A DNA stretch of 64,000 nt, taken from the NCBI RefSeq assembly GCF_014931565.1, contig NZ_CP063353.1:2046001-2110000 (forward strand). The letters run 5' to 3'. A program made the position numbers and the translations under genes. Positions 46,221-54,250 of the stretch are shown piece after piece. Position 1 is the stretch's first letter, and every line of letters begins with the position of its first letter. This stretch comes from Clostridium sp. 'deep sea' (GTDB lineage: Bacteria > Bacillota > UBA994 > PWPR01). Under the pieces are notes generated by a model. It made no database searches. It worked only from the letters and a program-made list of their open reading frames with translations, and was not told the DNA's origin.

Positions 46221-46844
46221 TTATTCATTTCCACCAAGGTGTCCACGTTCTATACCCATTAATATACGTAATCCTAATGCTATAGCACCTATACCACTAC
46301 CTATCATAATGCCCCGGTTAGCTGCCATATTTGGTACGTCCATAATCCACTCTTTAGCAACCTTAAGCCCAACCCAAATAGATTCGCCTATTGGTGCGTT
46401 GCCTAACATTACTATAGTTGCAGATACTAATAAAATTGCTGAATCTAGTGAACGCGCTGTAAAAGCTCGATAAGCAGCGGACGCAATCCAAAAAGCTAAC
46501 AAAGCATACATAGTTGATCCTAAAGCGTTAAATATATTCTCAAATCCAAAGTTATACGCCTTGCCTGCTGTTCCGTAAACTAGACCCAGCACCATTTGAA
46601 TAATCATTACTAATAATAGGGCTAAGGAGTTATACCACTCCCCCCTTCTTAGCATTATTCTACGTAAGTGCACTCTAAGTAAATTTATAGCTGCTAAACC
46701 TAGAGCTAGTGAGGCAATAATTGTACCCCAGTTTTGTATCTCGGTTGATACTACGCCAATAATGTCAATTGCAAAAAAACCATCTATAATTATTAATAAT
46801 GCAAAAATAAAAGTTAACACTATCATTAGACCCTGTGATTTCAT
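46221..46844 (-). CDS. U6 gene 2: six-segment membrane protein
   Basis: This 207-residue copy has NMAANRGIMIGSGIGAIA, SIWVGLKVAKEWIMDVP and the loop VYGTAGKAYNFGFENIFNALGSTMYALLAF, where Asn-Ala-Leu replaces Thr-Pro-Leu before segment four. The tail is shortened to GHLGGNE. The basic loop is RVHLRRIMLRRGEW. Confidence 0.86.
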   Translation of the reverse strand: MKSQGLMIVLTFIFALLIIIDGFFAIDIIGVVSTEIQNWGTIIASLALGLAAINLLRVHLRRIMLRRGEWYNSLALLLVMIIQMVLGLVYGTAGKAYNFGFENIFNALGSTMYALLAFWIASAAYRAFTARSLDSAILLVSATIVMLGNAPIGESIWVGLKVAKEWIMDVPNMAANRGIMIGSGIGAIALGLRILMGIERGHLGGNE

Positions 46845-46861
46845 AACAATTTGCCCCCTTT

Positions 46862-47635
46862 CTATTTAGCTATTAAGTCGGAGATAATAGTACTCCCAAA
46901 TGACCTTGCAATTACACCCACAGTAATTAAAGCCATGACAAACATCTTACCCAAATCTTGTCCAGCAATGCTACCAAGTTTTACAGGATTACCTGATGCT
47001 ATAGCTCCTGCAGCATATAATTCTTCGCCAATTAATACGTAGTCACATGCAGCTACGAAAAAGGGTACTTGTGATATATTTGCTGAACCAGCAATTTGAA
47101 TTGCCCCAGCATGAAAGCCGGCCTCAGAAATCATTAATGATTCCGCCCAAAAAGCCCCCAACATAATATTTGCGGCTGCTTTTTCTCGCTGAATGATTCC
47201 CATAACTGCTGCTGCATATGCAAATTGTTCACTAGATAAGTATTGAACACAGTCTTCATCAAAAGCCTCAATATTTCCTTCAGCCATATATGCTTGTTTC
47301 ACAACCTCTTCAGCTAAAGGCAATACAATTGGCTGTCTAATTGAAACAAATAATTTTGCTCCGTATCTTGCAACATACCTTGCTACTAAACCTAATGTTT
47401 CTAGTCCTGCAAAAGTTTGGGCTGCAGCCACGCCTGATAAATCAGCAAGCCCTGGAGTGTAGTGAATCATTCGTCCCATTTCAGTAGCTCTACCTACAGC
47501 CTCTTCAATTGCATCTAAACCTGCTATAGATCTAATACTGTAATTCACTCCCCTTCTTGCCCTTTGAATACACCAAACAATAGCCGCTGAAATTAGTAAC
47601 ATTGATACAAATTGAAAAATCATTCCAGACTTCAT
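46862..47635 (-). CDS. U6 gene 1: DUF6754-like membrane-anchored protein
   Basis: This 257-residue copy has RARRGVNYSIRSIAG instead of KARGG, MIHYTPGLADLSGVAAAQTF, VARYVARYGAKLF and AANIMLGAFWAESL. The last helix ends FGSTIISDLIAK. Arg codons in GRATEMGR are AGA and CGA, so this unit lacks the CGT bias of U2, U3 and U7. AGGAGGTGCGC lies before the ATG. Confidence 0.86.
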   Translation of the reverse strand: MKSGMIFQFVSMLLISAAIVWCIQRARRGVNYSIRSIAGLDAIEEAVGRATEMGRMIHYTPGLADLSGVAAAQTFAGLETLGLVARYVARYGAKLFVSIRQPIVLPLAEEVVKQAYMAEGNIEAFDEDCVQYLSSEQFAYAAAVMGIIQREKAAANIMLGAFWAESLMISEAGFHAGAIQIAGSANISQVPFFVAACDYVLIGEELYAAGAIASGNPVKLGSIAGQDLGKMFVMALITVGVIARSFGSTIISDLIAK

Positions 47636-47743
47636 TCTAAGCGCACCTCCTAATATTTAATAACTGGTTTTTGGTATTACTCTACCTACTATCTAAACCT
47701 CCCTCCCTTATACTATATTAATAGAATATGTACTACTATTTAC

Positions 47744-47772
47744 ATAGTATCATAACATTTTATTTAAATCAA
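47744..47772 (-). promoter_or_regulatory. Sigma-A-like promoter candidate of U6
   Basis: TTGATT (47767-47772) and TACTAT (47744-47749) are 17 bp apart on the minus strand, 109 bp ahead of gene 1. A ribosome-site-like tract TAAGGGAGGGAGGTTT is at 47695-47710. The match is moderate in very AT-rich DNA. Confidence 0.4.
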
Positions 47773-47997
47773 ATATATAATTAGATATATATAGAATTTA
47801 AACTCAAAAAAAATATAAACTGCAAAGAAATAATATTATGATTGAAAGAAATGCATAATGTGCTCCTAAGAATTGCAAATTTAGATTCTAAGCAATTTAT
47901 ATGCTTTTCTAATGAAATTGGTTGAGTTTAGATTAATTTTATAAAGGAGAGCGAATTTAATAACCATAGCACCCAAATGAAAAGTTTATCTAAAAAA

Positions 47998-48029
47998 AAG
48001 AGAACTGCTCTTTTCAAAGCAGTCCTCTT
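47998..48029 (-). terminator. Terminator of unit U7
   Basis: AAGAGAACTGCT pairs with AGCAGTCCTCTT with one mismatch; a long A-run on the left gives the T-tract on the minus strand. Confidence 0.88.
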
Positions 48030-48052
48030 GTTATTATTTAGTTATAAAAGTG

Positions 48053-48646
48053 TTAAATTAAACCTAGCCATTCACCTAGTAAGAATTGAACACGACCAAT
48101 CATAAGACTCATACGTCCCATAACTGCGTTTCCAAATAAAGCACCAAAAGCAATCATCATAATGTAACGACCAATTTTACTACTTGCATTAAATACTTTA
48201 TTGGTATTTTTACGAGTAAAATAGAAGAACATTAATACAGATAATACGCCAAATACAATAACAATATTATCTATACTTGTTAATGGAACCATTGTAGCTT
48301 TAACCTGGTCAATAATTTGAGCACCAATTGTACCTTTAATTGTTAAACCAGTACCAATACCTACTAACATAGCTAGTGGGTAACGAGACATCCACATTGC
48401 ACCTTTAATAAAACGAGTATATAACATTAAACCAACTACTAAAGGAATAATTTTCTTTAAATCTCCGTTTCCAATTGGAGTAATCGCTGTTGTTTTTAGC
48501 GATTCCCAACCCAGTACAACTGAGTGGGCAGCACCAATACCAACATATACATGCTCTACAAAGCGATAAAATGGATTCTCTTTAATTGCAAAAGACATTA
48601 AACCAAGTGTACCTAAAGCGGCAACCCATGTACCTAAAGTTTCCAT
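48053..48646 (-). CDS. U7 gene 4: six-segment membrane protein
   Basis: This 197-residue copy is nearly the same as U2 gene 4, including ITPIGNGDLKKIIPLVVG. It ends EWLGLI without the final Gly, and its start reads METLG. Thirteen bases separate it from gene 3. Identity with U2 also covers most synonymous sites. Confidence 0.87.
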   Translation of the reverse strand: METLGTWVAALGTLGLMSFAIKENPFYRFVEHVYVGIGAAHSVVLGWESLKTTAITPIGNGDLKKIIPLVVGLMLYTRFIKGAMWMSRYPLAMLVGIGTGLTIKGTIGAQIIDQVKATMVPLTSIDNIVIVFGVLSVLMFFYFTRKNTNKVFNASSKIGRYIMMIAFGALFGNAVMGRMSLMIGRVQFLLGEWLGLI

Positions 48647-48659
48647 TCAATCTTACCCC

Positions 48660-49481
48660 CTATCTGTTTTTCCTATCAGGATTTGTGAAGTAAGCTATAT
48701 TACCAAGAAGAATAAATAGTATAACTGTTAAGTGAGAGAAAGATAATGAATCCATAGATGCTGTAGCTGGACCTGGATCATTATTTAACATTTCATATTC
48801 AGCCGCTCCGCGTAGTCCATTTAGGTAACCTTGAAGTTGTCCAGCATTATAATAAGGTGTATTAGCAGACACGGATACTGAGTTCATACCAGCTACAAAT
48901 TTAGTTCCATATACAGTAACAATTTGGCGAATATGCTCTGGAATACCAGGTGAACCTGAACTAAAGGAAATCATTAAGTTTACATCAGCAGCGCTCTTAA
49001 TGTTTTTCATCATAGGAATATCGCTTACTTTGTTATTTCTACGATCTACAGAAAAAGCTTGGTGAAAGTTTTTAGCAACTGCAGAAATAGCTGTTTCAGC
49101 ACCAGCAATATATCCTAAACTAACATAGTCTTCACCGTATACTTTGTCATGAGTTCCTTCTAACTCAGCAATAAACTTATCTGAGAATAGCGGTCCTGAT
49201 GGCCAAAATGCTACTGTAACAACTTTAACGCCAGGTTTACTAAATACGTGTTTTAATACCGCTCTACCTTGAGGATCTAACTGAGCAGATCCACTTGGAG
49301 AGTAATCAAATGATAATAAAACTACGTCGCCAGGCTGTAAAGCCTCTACTTCATCATAGAATCTTTGAGACGCTTCATTTATAGAAAATGGCAATCCAAT
49401 AGGATTAAGCAATGGAATAGCTAATGCCAAAAATATGAGTAAATAAATAATTCGTCGATCGACATTCTGTAATATTTTCAT
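48660..49481 (-). CDS. U7 gene 3: double-anchored extracytoplasmic domain protein
   Basis: This 273-residue copy has VVLLSFDYSPSGSAQLDPQGR, FIAELEGTHDK, AVAKNFHQAFSVDRRNNKVSD, LMISFSSGSPGIPEHIRQ and SANTPYYNAGQLQGYLNG. It resembles U1 more than U2 in FSDKF and ISFS although its three companion genes are of the U2 type. The tail NPDRKNR is singular. This mismatch with the rest of its unit is the main evidence for mosaic exchange. Confidence 0.87.
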   Translation of the reverse strand: MKILQNVDRRIIYLLIFLALAIPLLNPIGLPFSINEASQRFYDEVEALQPGDVVLLSFDYSPSGSAQLDPQGRAVLKHVFSKPGVKVVTVAFWPSGPLFSDKFIAELEGTHDKVYGEDYVSLGYIAGAETAISAVAKNFHQAFSVDRRNNKVSDIPMMKNIKSAADVNLMISFSSGSPGIPEHIRQIVTVYGTKFVAGMNSVSVSANTPYYNAGQLQGYLNGLRGAAEYEMLNNDPGPATASMDSLSFSHLTVILFILLGNIAYFTNPDRKNR

Positions 49482-49497
49482 TAGTCACGACCTCCTT

Positions 49498-50124
49498 CTA
49501 CTCTTCGCCGCCGCCAAGGTGACCGCGCTCAATACCCATAAGGATACGAAGACCTAACGCAATAGCACCTATACCAGCACCGATCATAATACCACGCTGA
49601 GCAGCCATGTTTGGTACGTCCATAATCCAAGACTTAACTGTTGCAAAACCAGTCCAAATCGATTCACCGATTGGGGCATTACCTAACATTACAATTGTAG
49701 CTGCTACTAACAAAATTGCTGAGTCAACAGAACGAGCAGTAAATGCACGATATGCAGCTGAAGCAATCCAGAATGATAGTAAAGCATACATTGTAGCTCC
49801 TAATGGTGTCATAATGTTATCAAAACCAAAATTATAGAGTTCTCCAGAAGAAGTATTAACAAAACCAATAATAGTTTGGGCAATCATAACTAATAGTAAA
49901 GCTAAAGAGTTATACCATTCGCCTCTGCGAAGCATTATTCTACGCATATGAACACGAATTAAGTTAACAGCAGCTAAACCTAAAGCTACAGAAGCAATAA
50001 TTGTTCCCCAGTTTTGGATTTCAGTTGAGGCTTTGCTCATGAATCCAATAGAGAAGAATCCGTCTATTATAATAATAAGTGCAAAAATAAAAGTTAACGC
50101 TATCATTAATCCTTGTGATTTCAT
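49498..50124 (-). CDS. U7 gene 2: six-segment membrane protein
   Basis: This 208-residue copy is almost identical to U2 gene 2. The few changes are IGFVNTSSGELYNFGF, SVALGLAA for SIALGLAA, MIAQ for MIVQ and SIWTGF for SIWSGF. The DNA just before the gene, up to the gene 1 stop, is also the same as in U2. Confidence 0.87.
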   Translation of the reverse strand: MKSQGLMIALTFIFALIIIIDGFFSIGFMSKASTEIQNWGTIIASVALGLAAVNLIRVHMRRIMLRRGEWYNSLALLLVMIAQTIIGFVNTSSGELYNFGFDNIMTPLGATMYALLSFWIASAAYRAFTARSVDSAILLVAATIVMLGNAPIGESIWTGFATVKSWIMDVPNMAAQRGIMIGAGIGAIALGLRILMGIERGHLGGGEE

Positions 50125-50143
50125 AATTATCTAGCTCCCCTTC

Positions 50144-50917
50144 CTATTTACCCAATAAATCTTTTAGGGAAGTAACACCAAATGTTGTGGTTAAAACACC
50201 AGCAACAAGTAGCACCATAACGTATAATTTACCAATATCTTGTCCTGCAATACTTCCTAATTTAATTGGGTTTCCTGAGGCTATAGCACCTGCAGCATAT
50301 AATTCTTCACCGATTAAAACATAGTCACATGCAGCAACAAAGAAAGGCACCTGTGAAATATTGGCAGAACCAGCAATCTGAATAGCTCCAGCATGGAAAC
50401 CAGCCTCAGCTATCATTAATGACTCAGCCCAGAAAGCTCCTAATAAAATACTTGCAGCAGCTTTTTCACGTTGAATAACACCCATTACAGCAGCAGCATA
50501 AGCAAACTGCTCACTTGATAAATACTGAACGCTATCTTCGTCAAACGCCTCTATATTGCCCTCTGACATATATGCTTGACGCACAACTTCTTCGGCTAAT
50601 GGTAAAACAATTGGCTGACGAATAGATACAAACAATCTAGCACCATAACGTGCTACTAATTTAGCTACTAAACCTAAAGTCTCTAAACCAGCAAATGTTT
50701 GAGCAGCAGTAACTCCAGATAAAGGTGCGATACCAGGACTAAAGTGAACCATACGTCCCATTTCTGTAGCACGACCTACAGCCTCTTCAATTGCATCTAA
50801 ACCAGCGATTGTTCTGATATTAAATACTGCGCCACCACGAGCCTTTTGGATATACAAGATGATTGCTCCAGAAATTAAGATTAGAGAAATAAATTGGAAC
50901 AAAACTCCAGACTTCAT
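50144..50917 (-). CDS. U7 gene 1: DUF6754-like membrane-anchored protein
   Basis: This is the first gene of the rightmost unit. I start at MKSGVLFQF, since the four upstream codons of the longer frame begin with a GTG inside AGGAGGTG. The domain from RTIAGLDA onward equals the U2 copy residue for residue; the N-terminal helix is of the U4-like LFQFISLILISGAII form. Arg codons in GRATEMGR are CGT and CGT. Its leader differs fully from that of U2. Confidence 0.87.
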   Translation of the reverse strand: MKSGVLFQFISLILISGAIILYIQKARGGAVFNIRTIAGLDAIEEAVGRATEMGRMVHFSPGIAPLSGVTAAQTFAGLETLGLVAKLVARYGARLFVSIRQPIVLPLAEEVVRQAYMSEGNIEAFDEDSVQYLSSEQFAYAAAVMGVIQREKAAASILLGAFWAESLMIAEAGFHAGAIQIAGSANISQVPFFVAACDYVLIGEELYAAGAIASGNPIKLGSIAGQDIGKLYVMVLLVAGVLTTTFGVTSLKDLLGK

Positions 50918-51054
50918 AAGCAGAGACACCTCCTAAGAATTTAGTGAATTCTCTCTTTAGCAAAACTCAAGCTTAAGAGTAAAAATAGCTCTCATTAATT
51001 ATTGTAATCAGCATATGCATCTACCAACCTAACAATATGAAAGCTTACCTATAA

Positions 51055-51078
51055 CTAAAAGAGATGCACCTCTTTTAG
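51055..51078 (-). promoter_or_regulatory. Hairpin in the U7 leader
   Basis: CTAAAAGAG pairs perfectly with CTCTTTTAG around a 6-nt loop. It lies between the candidate promoter and gene 1 and contains AGAGGTG on the minus strand. It may be a leader structure or a terminator of the spo0E-like gene; the following T-run is poor. Confidence 0.45.
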
Positions 51079-51156
51079 CTTGCTATGCAAATCTGCCATT
51101 TATTAAAGGATTAGAGAAGTTAAATAAACAGCAAATAGCACTGCTCCGGCTTATTT

Positions 51157-51185
51157 ATTATACATAAATAATCATTGCAGTGCAA
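51157..51185 (-). promoter_or_regulatory. Sigma-A promoter of U7
   Basis: TTGCAC (51180-51185), 17 bp, then a perfect TATAAT (51157-51162) on the minus strand. It lies 240 bp before gene 1 and predicts a leader of about 230 nt. This is the best housekeeping promoter in the array and differs from those of U1-U4. Confidence 0.7.
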
Positions 51186-51250
51186 CTTTATAAACATTTT
51201 TTACCATCAATATGTTTTGTAATCACTTCTTATAAATTGTCGTTTTTCCT

Positions 51251-51463
51251 TCAATTCCCCGCCATTGATTCATAATGGCAATAGGGGCACTCTGAGATAT
51301 CACACTCCATACATTTCATGATCATTTTATCTAGCAATTTACTTCTGGCAATAATTTTCTCCTTGTTTAAAGGATGTTCAGTTAAACTCTTATTTAGTTC
51401 GGTTCTTAATCTCTCAATAGTTTTCCGCATTTCACAGTAACGGCCATACATTTGGTCTTCCAT
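51251..51463 (-). CDS. Spo0E-like aspartyl-phosphate phosphatase
   Basis: This 70-residue protein resembles the Spo0E family, small helical hairpins that remove phosphate from Spo0A~P and so hold back sporulation. The family signature S(Q/R/K)xLD is seen as SKLLDKMI at about residue 41, preceded by the first helix (CEMRKTIERLRTELNKSL). The C-terminus adds a Cys cluster, CMECDISECPYCH, which is not part of the core family motif and could bind a metal. The ATG follows GAGGGG. It lies directly upstream of U7 in the same direction. Confidence 0.75.
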   Translation of the reverse strand: MEDQMYGRYCEMRKTIERLRTELNKSLTEHPLNKEKIIARSKLLDKMIMKCMECDISECPYCHYESMAGN

Positions 51464-51513
51464 GCCCTACCCCTCTTTCTACTACTTTTATCTTAATGGC
51501 TATGTTCGGATTA

Positions 51514-51539
51514 TTTCGGATGATGTCGATATAATTCCT
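51514..51539 (-). promoter_or_regulatory. Sigma-H-like promoter of the spo0E-like gene
   Basis: GAAGGAATT fits the sigma-H -35 block fully (AGGAATT at 51533-51539); 15 bp on lies GAAA (51514-51517), a one-base deviation from GAAT. It lies 51 bp before the ATG. Confidence 0.5.
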
Positions 51540-51757
51540 TCTTACCATTATAAGTTTTTACAAGCTTTTATATCCAGTTGTAATTTAATGAAGAACTATG
51601 TCGAATTTCGTATATTATTTATATTTATCTCATATTTACGTAGAGGAATTTATAATGTAAATGTATAAATTAAACTTTAATTGCTAAAAATTATTAATGA
51701 AGATATAATTTTTTATTTTTAATTTATTTTATATACTTAGTTAGGAGGTATTTTTAT

Positions 51758-52573
51758 ATGATTACTGATGCCAGTAAAAGATCTTATCACAATTGGACCT
51801 TAGATGATGATATTTATTTATTCACTTTATGTAAAGAAGCTAAAAGAAGAAAAATTCCGTTAACAAGACTATTTGATCAAATATCAGAGGAATTTGGTAG
51901 AAAACCCCAAACAATAGCTCAACACTATTATACTGAAATAAAACCTAGAGAAGATGAGTTAAATGAACTTATTAAACAGGAAGGGGATATGGATTACAAC
52001 TATCGTAAGCCGCTTAGTCCTATGACCTCAAGGTATGAGCTTCAAACACAACCTAGTTCTCACACAACTAATAATAACAATAATAATCCAGACGGTTTAG
52101 GGATTCCTCGAGAGGGATCTATTGTTGAAGGAACAATTGAAAACATAGCACCATTTGGGGTTTTTATAAGACTCGATAATGAACTAAGAGGTCTCTTACA
52201 TATTTCAAAAATTAGTAATGATTACATAGATGACTTAAATACAATGTTTAAACCCGGTCAAAGAATTAAAGCTAAGGTTGAAAGCATTGATGAAAATGGT
52301 CGCCTAAGCTTCTCTACCTTGGATGTAGATATGAATGTAACATCTGAACCTATGCCACAAACAAATGATTCTGTTTTAGAAATGTTACCAGAATCTACAA
52401 AACTAAATGAAGGTTATTATAGTTTATTGAATAACTATTGCCATCTACAAGATTTACTACGCCAATTCCAAATGCAAGTACTAGACTTTAAACATCAACT
52501 TGAAAAATGTACAATTAACGAAAGTTTACTTGAAGAATTTAATAAATTTGCAAATAGATGTTTAGACATTTAA
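51758..52573 (+). CDS. Myb-like / S1 RNA-binding domain fusion protein
   Basis: This 271-residue protein has an N-terminal Myb/SANT-like fold at about 8-60 (NWTLDDDIYLFTLC, IAQHYYTEI), similar in style to the RsfA-type sporulation regulators. A linker with an Asn run follows, then an S1 domain at about 122-190 (GSIVEGTIENIAPFGVFIRL, GLLHISKIS, GQRIKAKVESIDENGRLSFS). A C-terminal helical part lies at about 215-271. S1 domains bind single-stranded RNA; Myb-like ones bind DNA. AGGAGG precedes ATG at good spacing. The combination suggests a regulator that touches nucleic acids in two ways, but its target is unknown. Confidence 0.8.
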   Translation: MITDASKRSYHNWTLDDDIYLFTLCKEAKRRKIPLTRLFDQISEEFGRKPQTIAQHYYTEIKPREDELNELIKQEGDMDYNYRKPLSPMTSRYELQTQPSSHTTNNNNNNPDGLGIPREGSIVEGTIENIAPFGVFIRLDNELRGLLHISKISNDYIDDLNTMFKPGQRIKAKVESIDENGRLSFSTLDVDMNVTSEPMPQTNDSVLEMLPESTKLNEGYYSLLNNYCHLQDLLRQFQMQVLDFKHQLEKCTINESLLEEFNKFANRCLDI

Positions 52574-52701
52574 GGTAAATCTTATTTTTTTTAAGATTAA
52601 TCTTACTTTTTATAAAGAAAGGGCTTGATTTTTTGAGATCAATGCCTTACTTTTTTTTAAAGGAAGTTTTATTTTAAGCTATTTTTTTAGGAGGAAAGTT
52701 A

Positions 52702-54171
52702 ATGAATAGCATATTACCACTTATAGCTAGTGCATCTGTTGGTGGCATTATTGGTTATTCTACCAACTGGGTAGCAATTAAAATGCTATTTAGACCACTG
52801 GAAGAAAAAAGAATTTTTGGGGTTAGAGTACCCTTTACTCCAGGGGTAGTGCCAAAACAAAGAAAGGCCTTAGGTAGCAGTATAGGCAGCACCGTGAATA
52901 ATTACCTTTTTACTAACGAGGCTTTAAAAGAAGTCTTTGAAAATGATACAGTAAACTCAAAGCTACATAACTTTGTAAAAAAACAAATTAATCACTTAAG
53001 GCAAAGTAACAAAACACCTAAAATGGTTTTAGCTGAGCTTAAAATAGATAGTGACACTATAAGCACTCAACTAGCCCATATAATCCATGAGAACCTTGAT
53101 TTTGAGACTCTAGGTAGCAATTTACAACAAACAATAAGTCCCTTAACTACTAAATTGGCTTCCATAACCGTTGGAGATATTGCCAGCCATATTGAAGATA
53201 ATGATTTAAATAAGTACGAAGCTAAAATGGCTGCTTTTTTAGAAAGATTTCTTAAAGAAAAGTTAGAATACGCTGAAAGCAATAACCTATCTTTAAGAGA
53301 GTTGTTATCCGATGAGGTCCTTGAGATACTTAAAAACTCAATCCAATACAATGCTCCTAACATGTTGGCTTGGTTGTCTAAACAACTAGACTCCGATGAT
53401 ACTAAGAAATTAATAGAAAAATATCTCGCTGATTTATTTACTGGTAATTTTTTAGGCAGTATTTTAGGTGGAATTCTACCTCCTGCTACTCTAAGTAATA
53501 TGATTTGTGATAAATTTAAAGAAAAGCTGGCTACACCTCAAACGCTTATTTTTGTGCAAAATAAGCTTGACCTAATTTTTAACAATGTCAGTAACAAAGA
53601 AATTATTAAGCTTATTCCAGAAAATGTTACAATGTCAATACCTCAAATATCAACAGTTATTGTTAAAGAAGCCTTACCGTTACTAAACAAAACTTTAAAA
53701 AATTCTTTAGAAAAAAACGGACTGCTTACTTTAAATGAGTTAGGAGAAAAATTTAATTATAATATATCTGATTTACTCTCTAAGCAAATATCTAGTACTG
53801 TAAATAATTATTTAGAGAGCGAGGATAATATTAAAAATTTAATTTTACCTATGGTAAGCTTTTTACTAGATATGCCTATAAGCCAGTTAACACAAAAAAT
53901 TGATAGCCATACTATAAAAAATCTATCCAATGCTTTATCTACAATTGTTCTAAGCTTTATAGATAAATACGGCAATGATTTTTTAGAGGTTCTTGATGTA
54001 AAAGCAATGGTAGAAAAGCAAATAGATAAATTAGAACTATTACAAGTAGAGGAGATTGTATTAAGTGTAATGAACAATCAACTAAAAGCTATCACAAGTT
54101 TTGGTTTATTATTAGGTGCTATATTGGGATTAATTCTGCCATTTATTAATACTTGGATTAGTAGTTTTTAA
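52702..54171 (+). CDS. DUF445 family membrane protein (YheB-like)
   Basis: This 489-residue protein matches DUF445. An N-terminal membrane helix (about 5-24, SASVGGIIGYSTNWVAIKML) runs into the conserved VAIKMLFRP and PFTPGVVPKQR, followed by a long helical region, and a C-terminal membrane helix closes the protein (about 464-485, GLLLGAILGLILPFINTW). The middle is likely outside the membrane and forms repeated helical bundles. In Bacillus, YheB-type proteins are linked to spores or sporulating cells. AGGAGG before ATG. It follows the Myb-S1 gene on the same strand, with 128 bp between. Confidence 0.88.
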   Translation: MNSILPLIASASVGGIIGYSTNWVAIKMLFRPLEEKRIFGVRVPFTPGVVPKQRKALGSSIGSTVNNYLFTNEALKEVFENDTVNSKLHNFVKKQINHLRQSNKTPKMVLAELKIDSDTISTQLAHIIHENLDFETLGSNLQQTISPLTTKLASITVGDIASHIEDNDLNKYEAKMAAFLERFLKEKLEYAESNNLSLRELLSDEVLEILKNSIQYNAPNMLAWLSKQLDSDDTKKLIEKYLADLFTGNFLGSILGGILPPATLSNMICDKFKEKLATPQTLIFVQNKLDLIFNNVSNKEIIKLIPENVTMSIPQISTVIVKEALPLLNKTLKNSLEKNGLLTLNELGEKFNYNISDLLSKQISSTVNNYLESEDNIKNLILPMVSFLLDMPISQLTQKIDSHTIKNLSNALSTIVLSFIDKYGNDFLEVLDVKAMVEKQIDKLELLQVEEIVLSVMNNQLKAITSFGLLLGAILGLILPFINTWISSF

Positions 54172-54223
54172 AAAATATTAATAAGAATTATATTTAGTAG
54201 TGTATAATATTTTAGGTATAATT

Positions 54224-54250
54224 AAAAAAAGGGCTTTTAGCCCTTTTTTT
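54224..54250. terminator. Bidirectional terminator between DUF445 gene and mbl
   Basis: AAAAAAAGGGC pairs with GCCCTTTTTTT around TTTTA. It serves the convergent genes from both sides and overlaps the mbl stop codon by two bases. Confidence 0.93.

Larger units (their letters stand above)
28364..50929 (-). repeat. Seven-fold tandem array of a four-gene membrane module
   Basis: Seven units lie head to tail: U1 28364-31215, U2 31674-34542, U3 34894-37761, U4 38113-40979, U5 41341-44205, U6 44770-47635 and U7 48053-50917. Each has the same four genes in the same order and spacing, its own leader of about 300-560 bp and its own terminator. All 28 frames are intact. U2 and U7 are the closest pair at DNA level and U5 is clearly the most divergent. 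No transposase, integrase or direct repeat border is visible, so the array looks like stepwise tandem duplication with later gene conversion. Confidence 0.95.

Noticed and set aside
28364-50929. Prophage or conjugative element
   Set aside because: No integrase, capsid, portal, relaxase or att-like direct repeats; the genes are all copies of one module.
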